Part shown: positions 11,658-21,116 of the stretch, piece after piece
Layout: every line of letters begins with the position of its first letter
Numbering within the stretch: position 1 is the stretch's first letter
Assembly: GCA_001566295.1 (NCBI GenBank)
Contig: KQ964264.1
Span: 310,001 to 374,000, forward strand
Origin: Microdochium bolleyi
Taxonomy: Eukaryota > Ascomycota > Sordariomycetes > Xylariales > Microdochiaceae
Length of the DNA stretch: 64,000 nt
Reading direction: 5' to 3'
Position numbers and translations under genes: made by a program
The notes under the pieces: generated by a model
The model's input: the letters and a program-made list of their open reading frames with translations, nothing else
Told to the model about the DNA's origin: nothing
Database searches by the model: none

Positions 11658-12462
11658 ATGCACTTTAGCATCGCCCTTTCCGTGCTCTTCGCCGCACTCA
11701 CAGCTGCCAGCAGCGGCGGCGGCAAGATCCACGACGCAAAGCGCCAAATCACTGCTGTTCCATCATCCACACCCACAGCCACGCCCTCAACCACGACGAG
11801 GACGACACCGACGGTCAATGTATCTTTTGCGTCTAGTCTCCTGTAAGTCTCCCACTCCCTCGCAGAATTGCGAAGCGCCTACCTGCCTTTCCCGAGTTGC
11901 GACTGACATCACAAATCTGGAATAAAAGAAATGCCTTCGTCGGTGGCATCAGCCTGGGTCCCATGGCTCCCAGCGCGACCGCCACGCTGGGGATCGCCGT
12001 GCCGGAAACACTCAAGGCCCAGATATACACGGCCATCCCGCCCACGGTGCTCGTGCAGCTCATGAACAACTCCTACCGGTCCAGCGTGGCTGCCAACTTC
12101 GCCGCGGGCTCGACGCCAGCGTGGTACCAGGTCAGTCGCCAGGTCCCCTCGGTCTCTGACGCGCGCCCTCTCCGCGCGAGTCACACGCGAACACAACCTC
12201 CAAGCGTACCATAGAATGCTGACAGGACACGTTCTTCTCCCGTGGATAGTCATTGAGTCCTGAGCTGCAGACGTTCTTCGCGAGCGCTGCTGGCGCGATC
12301 CGTACCACCAGCGGTGCGGGCTCCCCAAAGACAACCCCGGCGGGGCAGGAGGCTGCACTGCAGACACAGCCGAGCGCGGCTCTCGCGCCGAGGCCCGCGG
12401 TGGACATGCTGAGTTTGGTTGGCGTGGTTGGTCTTGTGGCGGCTGCGGCGCTGGCATCATAA
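11658..12462 (+). CDS. Small secreted, probably GPI-anchored protein of unknown function
   Basis: Three exons, 11658-11842, 11929-12130 and 12250-12462, encode about 199 residues. Residues 1-18 (MHFSIALSVLFAALTAAS) form a signal peptide. A Thr/Ser/Pro-rich linker follows, then a folded-looking core (PETLKAQIYTAIPPTVLVQL and SLSPELQTFFAS, the latter formed across the second splice). The end is a low-complexity segment and a hydrophobic tail (MLSLVGVVGLVAAAALAS) as in GPI-anchor signals. The second intron's donor is GTCAGT and its acceptor GGATAG; the frame closes only with this splice. Proteins of this layout are common in ascomycete secretomes, but I know of no function. Confidence 0.65.
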
Positions 12463-14902
12463 GCCTACCGGCCGGCCATGGCATGGCGACGGGCTGTCAT
12501 CACGGCTCGGTGATGGTGACGCCTCGAGAGGAGATGGCATTGGGTAAATCGAGTGTTACACGCCGCCTGGTAGTGCAAATACACGAGCAGACTTGTTATC
12601 ACCCATTTACAACAGCGCAGCATTTTCGATCGCGGTTGTTGCACAGGACCATCTCCAAAGTAGCAGGAAGCGAAGGACCAAGGTCACAGTGAATTTCTGC
12701 TTCACTTTGTCGTCGCCATGTACCGCTGTTGACAAGCAACCTAGTCTGAATCGTCTGCAGGCCATTGAACTCACGCGTGCCCGTGTCGTCGATCTCCCTC
12801 CCACATACGTAGCGCTTGCGTGGTATGCATGGTCCCTGTTTCGCCAGGACGTTTCGGCATCTCTGTGGTTCATGCCCGAGTCCAGAGGTCGGCCGGTCTC
12901 GAGATTCTTTTGGTTTCAGTAGGGCTGGAAATATGTACTGGAGTACCTCGGTTGCGACCAGGCTGTTGCACATAGCACGCAGCCAACGTAGCGATGCTCA
13001 TCTCTTTCCCTTTGGGGGATCGCATGACGAGGTCGGTGGATGGACCTGTGCAGATAGGACAAAGTCGACCATGGTATCCCAGACACACTCAGATGACACT
13101 GAGATGTGGTGTGGCACCGGCAAGATTAGTGGACTCTAAGGGCAGCTTGAAACTGGGCTAGAGCAGCGGCCAGTTGGTGCTTCCCGCCGAAGTGGTTTCC
13201 TAATCGGGCGGCCCGCAACACTGCGCGCCAATCACGACTCAAAGGGCGCTCGCTGCCCGCACTGAAGATCTCTTGCCGTGGTCCGTCTGTGTTGAAGAGC
13301 ACGCCGCGGCTCTTTCCGAAGGCTTCATGTGGCGTAGATTCGCGCATGGGGTTCGTGAGGGTGGTGGAGATCGCTGACTCTCCGGTTGTTCTGTATCGGG
13401 AATCGACCTTGCAGAGCTGTGGAGGACGTCCAAGCCTGCCGTCGAAGCACGCCGTGTCACACAGCTTGGTTCTTTTCACGTAGGTGGCTTCACTGTATAC
13501 CATCTCTACGGCCCGCTGCCCGCTGGTGGCGAGAAGTGCACCCGTGCGGTACAGAGGTGGAGGATGAAGAACCTATGGGATATCTTGGAGTAGGCATAAA
13601 GGAGCGACTTGCTGGTGGCGCGGGATTCAATTGCATCGTCCAGCGAGACCTAAAGTGTAATGAACTGACTATTGTGGACAATCTCTTTACTGCGGAAAAA
13701 GCCACTTCAAAGGACTTTGCTTGGTCAAGTTTTATAGTGTCTGTTCCTCTCCGTTGTGCCTTATCAAAGCAGTACGAGACCTAGTGTTAGCAACGATGAC
13801 CTGGAATCAACCAGCAAACACTACCCGTTTTGACTGGTTGTTCTGGTGGGTTACCATTCGTGGTGATAGGATAGCTATCGAGTTATATAAAGGCCGAGGA
13901 GGCAGGTTGCAATGGAAGGGCACAGTCCCAGAAAGTGAAACCAGCGGATAACATCTGGCCCCGGTCCCCCGCTGTCATGTGCGTGAAAGCTACCCAACAG
14001 GCGATATTATGGATTCTGTCAGACAGGGTTCTGGCACCCACGAGTTGGGGAGTGCAGGCCTACGGGCAAGACGCTGAGCACTGCGGGGGAGTTTCGCCTG
14101 TCAAAGCATCCCCCACTTGCAGTGTTGCCCTGGCCTTTTGTAACAAGTTGACAATTGGGGAAACCACAGGTGCGTGATCCTGGACTCCATGATGAGCGCT
14201 TCTTCCGGGTCTGATGACATGTGGGCGAAATTTCTCAGACGTCACAGCGATGAGTTTGAGATGAGTTGAGATCGACAGACCTACACGCGCATGATCGCAC
14301 GTGAGCAACTTGGTTGGGACTCTGGATACTCTGGACTCTCTGTAGGAGTCACAAAGCGGCGACAGATTTATTGGACAAGTCACGCCATCGATGGCAATGA
14401 AGAGACATTCCGACCACGGGTTCGGGAGGTTTGTCGCCGACAGTCAATAAGCACAGGATATGTGAGAGCTGGCTCTGTACGCACTTCCAATGTGCTTGCT
14501 ATGCTGCTTCCACTGCTTCCAAACCCCGGGTCCAAAGTACACGGCGATCGCAGCCTTGCCCGTGGCTCGATCTTGCCCGCCGCCCTGTCGCCACGGGCAA
14601 TCCGCTTACAGAACGACCTCCAACGTGCCAAGTGCCCCGCGTGACAGTCAGTACCCGGTCCAAGTCGTGCAGGCTCTCGGTCGGTGCCCGTTCGGATTTC
14701 TGCATTTCCTGGGATGCTCTCGGTCTTGTCTCCCATTACAAACACGGCACATATTGACCACTAGACTCTGGCTGGCCAAACTGGATATACCGATGCCAGA
14801 CCTAATCTCTCCGTCCCGAGTAGATCGAGCACGCCTACATCAGACCTCCTGATTGCTTTCCGTGATTCGCCCACGTGAGATCCAGCCTTGTTCGCATTCG
14901 TG
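12463..14902. other. Gene-free stretch of about 2.4 kb
   Basis: No frame here combines a start, plausible splicing and recognisable protein character. Several 60-130 codon frames overlap on both strands. The right end should contain the promoter of the cytochrome b5-domain gene. Confidence 0.45.
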
Positions 14903-15721
14903 ATGGAGCAACCACTGGCGCTTCTGGCGCCTCCCCATCCGCCGAGCCCGACAAAGAACCTCGTCGTCTCGCAAATCGAGGTGGTTCCAATGTCCCCCGG
15001 CACTGGTAGTCCGACCTGGCTTCCTCTGTCGCCAACAGAGCGAGGCCCGGCCTCGGACACCCAGCACACCAACGCATCGCTGTCGCCATCAGAAGGAAGA
15101 CGATCACAAGAGTCGCTGCGGCCCACGGCGGATTCAAAGCCCCTAGAGCAGTCATTAGAAGATGCTGCCATATCGGCCGCACCGACAGCATCCGCCGCGC
15201 CACAGTCGCCAGACTCCAAGCCCGCCGTGGCAGACTCGCCAAGGTCGCCCAGATCCCCTTCAGCAGAAAGAGGCACGGAAAGCACGCCCGGCACGGACGC
15301 GGCGGTGCCGGAGAAAGAACCTCCTCGGCGCTTCTCGGCGCGCGAGATCGCGCGGCACAACCACGCGCGGGACTGCTGGATCGTGATCAACGGCGACGTG
15401 TACGACTGCACAGACTTTGCCGCGCGGCATCCCGGAGGCGCAAAGAGTGAGCTTCCCACGCCCCCAAGTTCTCTTCATGTCGCCAGATCTCGTTACTCAC
15501 AGTGCTAACCATGCTGCCGAAATCACAAAGTCATCCTCGGCGTGGCGGGCAAGGACGCGACCAAGAAGTTTGACAAGTACCACCGGCGGTACCTGCTGGA
15601 GAAGCACAAGCCCACGATGCAGGTGGGAGTTCTGGACTCTGGCGTGGCAGTGACGGCCGCACCGCGCAGCAGGGGGGGCTTCTTGGGAAAGCTGGGTTTC
15701 GGCCGGAGCAAAGATCCATGA
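14903..15721 (+). CDS. Cytochrome b5-like heme-binding domain protein
   Basis: Two exons, 14903-15446 and 15531-15721, are split by an 84-base intron (GTGAGC donor, TGCTAACC branch, ACAAAG acceptor) and give about 244 residues. Residues 1-140 are Ser/Pro-rich, probably disordered, with many SP sites. Residues 142-215 are a cytochrome b5 fold: FSAREIARHNHARDCWIVI, then DVYDCTDFAARHPGG with heme ligand His176, and KKFDKYHRRYL with the second ligand near His199. The tail is basic and Gly-rich. There is no membrane anchor and no fused desaturase or reductase. Such proteins donate electrons to lipid-modifying or other oxidoreductases; the partner cannot be told from context. The ATG at 14903 is the first in frame. 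Confidence 0.88.
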
Positions 15722-17564
15722 GGCCGACGACGGGACAAGATGAACACGATCTCATACAGTTCTGTGTGCCTGGTGGAGTTTTGATATCTCTGGGTCCTCA
15801 CAAATGACTGATCTTGCCTTGCATGGGTACGGAGGTATATTTTTGCTCGAGAAGAGCGTTTGAAAAGAACAGCAAATGAGACGTCCCCTTGCTGAATGCG
15901 ATCATCGGGGGATCAGTGTCAAGGCATGATATGGTCATGTTGGTCTAGACAACTCTCACAACTCTCACAAAAGAGCACCGAAATACCACGGACAGCCCGA
16001 AGGCCGGGCTTCCACGAATCTTGGGACATCATGCGTGTCTCCCAGATGTTTCGTGGCCCGCGTCGTGTTCCGTGATCTCTACTTGATAGCTTGCGGCGCG
16101 CCTCACCGAGCTCCGGATCGAGCAGCGCTACATTGTTTCCCTTTTTGCGAGGCACATGATTCGCTCCGGCTTCGTGGTTGAAGAGCTAGTTGCAAATTCT
16201 GCCCTACTTGCAATTTCCACATCGGCGAATGCTAAAGATACTTCAATGGTCTTGTTCGGCACCTTGTTGACCATCAGTCATTGCCTCACCTCTAGGAGAC
16301 CCCCAGCTAATCAACCCAAGATAGTAGTATGCTTCACCGAGGTGCTTCGGAGAAAGTTTCCAGACCGTGAGTTCTGTCTTTAGCCACCCGCAAGACCTCG
16401 ACATCGTGGCCGGAGACTTTCCCGCGATTCGTCTACTTGGCATCGTCGGGTCAGGTAAAGGGTTCGCGCTACTGCAGGCAACTGGACCCTGCAGGACCAA
16501 CCCATCAGTCATCGCCTCGATTCTGGATTATTCGCCGGCCAGAATATTTTTCTTTGATCTTGTTTCTCTCGGATATCCGGTCTGGGGGAGCCCGTCGCAC
16601 TCCCGTCCCATGTGAGAAAGCAAACGCACCTAAGGTAGTGTTTCTTTTGTGATTCGCCTATCCCTTGTGCCAATTCCTGCAAGATGATGGACTGTTCAGC
16701 CGAATAATCCAGGTGTTCAAACTAAAGACTCGTAGTTGACGTGCGAACAGTCAACATCAGGACCTCCCCGGCCAAATCGCCACCCAGAGATGATTCTCGG
16801 CACGGAACATCAAGATGCCTTTTCACCGACGGGTCTCTGGTCTCTCACCTTGGGCCATCTCGTCTTCCGAAAAAAGACGATGCATTGCCGGCGGGCCCAG
16901 CGGTAGCGGCAGCGGCCCCTGGCGCCAGCCCTGTGAACCCACTGAGAGGCCCCGGGGTTTCTCAGCCAGTCGGCGTGTTTCCCCGCGCAACGTGGGCCAG
17001 GTGGTGTTGTTCAACAGGTCGCCGGGCTCGGCCGAGGACCCGGCGAACGACAGACCTCCCACATTTCGACATGCACATTGACATCAACCCTAGTAACGCC
17101 AAAAGTTGAGATTATCACAGAATTATTACCCAGGACACTCTCCAGATCCCACAGCACAAGTCCCACGCGACGCGGCCGTCCTCCAGGGTCACAGCGGCAC
17201 ACGGTACACGGCGACGAGGGGTGTCGACCCCACGTGCCGAGGAAGCCTCATACACGTGCGCTTCTCTGACGATGCCACGCTGATCCTCGCCGGGGGGCCT
17301 CCCATGTCTTCACCGTCGTCCGTCTCCAGGGTCCGGGACAGGGACGATGCAATTACAAAAGGCGACGGCGACCCGGCAATCCGGTCGCCTCTTTCTCGTG
17401 TGAAGCCAGGACATCTCGCCTCAGCAACAGCAGCAGCAGCAGCAGATCCTCGACCCGGCCACCGCCCCGACACACTCGTTCTCGCCCCCGTCCTGACCAT
17501 CGTCTCGATCTACCTGCTCCTGCTCCTCCTGCTCCTGCTCGTCGTAGGCAAACCCGCAGCCATC
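15722..17564. other. Intergenic, about 1.8 kb
   Basis: No supported gene. The right part is presumably the promoter and leader of the histidine phosphatase gene. An upstream frame joins that gene in phase from 17106 (with an ATG at 17304), so a longer N-terminus is formally possible, but the signal-peptide-like start at 17565 is preferred. Confidence 0.45.
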
Positions 17565-19242
17565 ATGCCTCTTCAGCCCGCCATGGCCGCGGCCGCCGCG
17601 CTCCTTGCCACCACCGCCGCCGCCGCCGCCGCCGCCACCGGCGCTGCCAACACCACCACCGGCGCTGCACAGGTCGACCTGAACTGGTACCCCCCTTCCA
17701 GCTCGCAGGTCAACAACCTCACCACCGCGCTCACCACCCCGCACGGCGTCTACGGCTTCGTCTTCAACACCTCCCAGACGACCCCCGGCGCCGCGTACGG
17801 GACGTACAACTGGTGCAACATGCCGCACGCCCGCGCGCGCGAGTATCCGGCGGCCAAGGGCGGATACAAGCTGAAATACGTCGAGGTGGTAAGTCACACG
17901 TCTCATATTTCTGGACGGGGTAGTCTGGTCTGAGGGGACGACTTTTTGGCTAATATCGGTCTGTTACTCGTGACGTGCACAGATGCAACGCCACCACAAG
18001 CGCACGCCCTACGCGAGCAACTCGTTCCCCGTCGAGTCGTACCCTTGGAACTGCGACGACCAAGGGCTATTCTTCTACGGCGCGCCCTTTGGAAACCCGA
18101 CCCCGCTGCCCCCGACCCCGGGCCCAGCCCACGGCCCGCGCTTCGCCCCGGGTCCTCCCCCCGGTGCCGGCTCGCAGCCGCAGTCGCAATCGGCGCGCAC
18201 CTACTGGCGCGGCACCGTCTCCCCGATCAACCCGTTCACAGCCAAGGGTTGGCAGGGCACGTGCCAGTTCCCGCAGATCACCTCCGGCGGTCTGGACGAC
18301 AGCTTCGTCCACGGCGACGACCTGTACCGGCTGTACCACGACAAGCTGGGCTTCCTACCCGGGCGCTCGGCCGACCCCAGGGCCTGGCAGGACAAGGTCG
18401 CCTTCCGCGTGACCAACAACGTCATCACGAGCCAGGTCGCGGGCATGTTCATCGCGGGCATGTACGAGGTCTCCCCGGCTGCCCAGATCCCGCTCATCAT
18501 CCAGGCCTCGGGCGTCGACTCGCTCGAGCCGCAGTACTCGTGCCCCACGGCCAGCAGCCTCTTCAGCAAGATCAAGTCCAGCTCGGACGCGCGCTGGCAG
18601 GACCACCTGGCAAAGTCCGCGCAGCTCATCGCCAAGCTCGACGCCATCTCCGGCGTCCAGCCCTCACCCAACGACGGCGGCTTCCACGCCAGCTTCGACC
18701 ACTACTTTGACAACCTCTCCGCGCGCCAGTGCCACGCCAAGGCGCTCCCCTGCAAGATCGGCGGCGGTAGCGGTGACTGCGTCACCCAGGACCTCGCCGA
18801 TGCCGTGTACCGCCTCGGGCAGTGGGAGTACTCGCATATTTATCGCGACGCCGGTGCCGACACGCTCACGGCGGCCGCTGCCTCAATCGGCGTGTGGGTC
18901 GCCGAGCTGGCTGCGCACCTGCGCGCCAGGATCGCCGGCGAGGGATCTCTGCTGTATATGCACAACTTCGCGCACGACGGCTCCACGAGCAGGCTGCTTA
19001 GCGTGCTGCAGATCGATGCCATGGTGTGGCCCGGCATGGGCTCGGAGATTGTTTTTGAGCTGTACCAGAAGACCGGCGCCGGGACGTGGCATGTGCGTGT
19101 GCTGTTCGGCGGCAAGGTGCTCAAGTCGTCGAACCCGAGCCTCGGAGTCATGGACATGCTGCCTGCCGAGACCCTGCTGGCGTACTTTGACGGGCTGGTG
19201 GGCAAGAACGCCAGTCTTGTCAAGGGCAAGTGCGGTGCTTGA
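17565..19242 (+). CDS. Secreted histidine acid phosphatase-like protein (histidine phosphatase branch 2)
   Basis: Exons 17565-17888 and 17983-19242 (94-base intron, GTAAGT/CACAG) encode 527 residues. The Ala-rich hydrophobic N-terminus looks like a signal peptide; an alternative start is the in-frame ATG at 17583. The phosphohistidine motif is RHHKRTP at residues 111-117, where the family consensus is RHGxRxP. The proton-donor motif is present as AHD at 438-440. Several Cys and NxS/T sites suit an extracellular protein. Relatives remove phosphate from sugar phosphates, inositol phosphates or glycans; the substrate here is unknown. The His in place of Gly in the active-site motif could alter activity. 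The gene runs towards BET4 with only 49 bases between stop codons. Confidence 0.82.
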
Positions 19243-19291
19243 GGTGCAGCCAAAGAGGTGAGTATGTGGAGGTTTATTTGAAGTTTGATGG

Positions 19292-20581
19292 CTACAACGA
19301 TATTTCGAGGTCGCGCCATCGCCCAGACCGGAGGGGGTCTGCATCTTTTAGTTTCTGCAGCCATCCGGCTCGGTCTCCGGCCTGGTCTGCGATGTCAATC
19401 CCCAGATTGACAAGGGCTGTTGTATATCCTATCAGCGCCTGGTAGATCCACTTGACGTCCTCGTAGTCCTCGGCCAGGTCTTTAATAAAGTCAATTTCTT
19501 GCTGAATATATCCTTGCCGCTCCTCGCGCGACAGGTGCGGTGCAATACTCCGTTGGCTCTGCTTCGAATCGATGTCCGAGATCTGCGATACTATGTGCTG
19601 GTGGTAGAACCACAGGCTCTGGTCCTCCGGACCGACATTCAGGGCGTCCTGGAGCAAGGCAAGCTCCTCCTCCAGGGCTTTCGTACGGGCTGCATCATCA
19701 GCCTTGCGTTCGTCAAGCACTCTGAGGAGCAGGGAACTGCGTCCGTGCCACGCGGAGTAGTTGCTCAAGTCGACACGAATCATGCGTGTCGTGTAGTCGA
19801 GCTCCTGCTCCGCCATGCTCACTCCGGCCAAGGAGGTGCTCTCGAGCCTCGCGACGATCTCCCGCCGGTAGCTCCAGGCATGGAAATTGCGCCGGTCCCT
19901 GCTCAGCATCTTGGACGTCAAGCCAAGTTCTGTCTCCCATATCTTGCGCGCGACGGGGACTGGCAAACGGACAATGGCCTCCTCGAGGATCCAGCCTCGG
20001 AACTTCCATATCCAGTAGCATTTCGGGTATTCCACAAGAAGCGGAAAAGTGAATGCGAGCTCGGTCTGCAGAACAGCCGCGTCGTCGTCAGCTGTTGTAC
20101 CATTCTGCCCAGTCGTCCGGGAGGCGGGGTCGTGCTGGGTCGCGGCCGCAGATGAGGAAGACGAGCCCACGGAGGGCGGCTTGGTAGTGGTGGTCGGAGA
20201 AGAACTCGGCGACGCCCTCGAGGGCCATGATCCAGCCGATGGTCTGGACAATGACCCAGAGATTAGACAGCGTCGACGCAGGTTCCATACTGTGTAGTAC
20301 TCGGGGTTGAGGCGCAGGAGGCGGGTGGTGAGCTGGAACAGCTGCGAGGTGTTGGTGTCGGTACTGCTGTCGAACTTGATGCTTGGGAGAGCGGCACGGA
20401 ACTCGTCCTCAAGCTGGCGGTAAGTGGCGATCTTGTCAAGATCCTGCTGGCGCTGCTTGTCGGTGCGAGTGCGGGCGGTGCGCGTCACGCCATGCTGTCG
20501 TCGCTGGGAGTCAGCGTGGGCTGCTGGCGGGTGCGGGGAGGAGATGTATGTAGTGCTCAGGGTTCAACGTACGCTGGCCAT
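19292..20581 (-). CDS. BET4: Rab geranylgeranyltransferase (type II) alpha subunit
   Basis: Two exons: a 9-base first exon (20581-20573, Met-Ala-Ser) and 20494-19292, joined by a 78-base intron (GTACGT donor, CGACAG acceptor), for 403 residues. The spliced N-terminus reads MASHGVTRTARTRT, which fits the family, whereas the long frame alone would need a GTG start. Repeated PPTA helical motifs are visible: NPEYYTVWNLRR, YPKCYWIWKFRGW, RRNFHAWSYRREI, SNYSAWHGRSS and QSLWFYHQH. Between repeats 1 and 2 is a Ser/Thr/Pro-rich insert of about 60 residues. The subunit pairs with the Bet2 beta subunit and Rab escort protein to prenylate Rab GTPases in the cytosol. It is transcribed away from the AMA1-like gene. 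Confidence 0.92.
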
Positions 20582-21116
20582 GGCGGGAATGTCGTCGCGC
20601 GCGCAAGACCCTCGTGGAGCTTGGCTGTCAAGGACAAAGAGGTGGCTGTCTGGAGAGCAGACAGGGTGTGGAAGGACCACTGCAAGCCAAGGTCGTTGCT
20701 GGAGCAGTGGCTGGGGATCGAGGTTGGAGACTTGAAGCGCGGACTCGGAGCAGTCCGCGGGTGCCTGAAGTGTGCGCTCAGGGCGGCTGTGTGGGGGCCC
20801 TGAGCCTGCGTCGTCAGAGCCTCGCGAAGTCCCCGTCCTCCACAAGGCAACCGCCAACCGCCAACCGCCAACTGCCCTTCAGCTTGGCTCTGATCGCTAT
20901 TGCCGACCATGTGACTCTACTTGGACATCCTTTGGCTCTTGCCCAAACATAACATGCTCATCGTCACCCGAGCTTTGACACGATCTTCGGTGTCCAGAGG
21001 CCTGGCATCACGAACACTGCCATAAGCCCCCCAACGGCGGCCCTGGGTCAGATGTTCCTGTCCGCTCATTATTCTTCCCACTGGCACTCCTGTGTTCTCG
21101 ACACCCAGCATCCAAT
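20582..21116. promoter_or_regulatory. Shared promoter region between BET4 and the AMA1-like gene
   Basis: The two start codons face away from each other with 535 bases between them, so this segment must carry both promoters. One gene is a housekeeping function and the other is presumably meiotic. I see no clear TATA box or known meiotic element. Confidence 0.5.

Noticed and set aside
13386..13784. Plus-strand frame of 132 codons in the 12.5-14.9 kb gap
   Set aside because: No signal peptide, domain or splice continuation; an equally good frame overlaps on the other strand.
17427..17441. CAG run before the histidine phosphatase start as a coding polyglutamine
   Set aside because: It lies upstream of the signal-peptide start, and in the linked frame it reads as alanine. 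It is most likely leader sequence.
20088..20288. Minus-strand frame with natural-looking hydrophobic peptides inside BET4
   Set aside because: It overlaps the BET4 coding exon in another frame. BET4 has clear repeats on both sides in its own frame, so this is a shadow.
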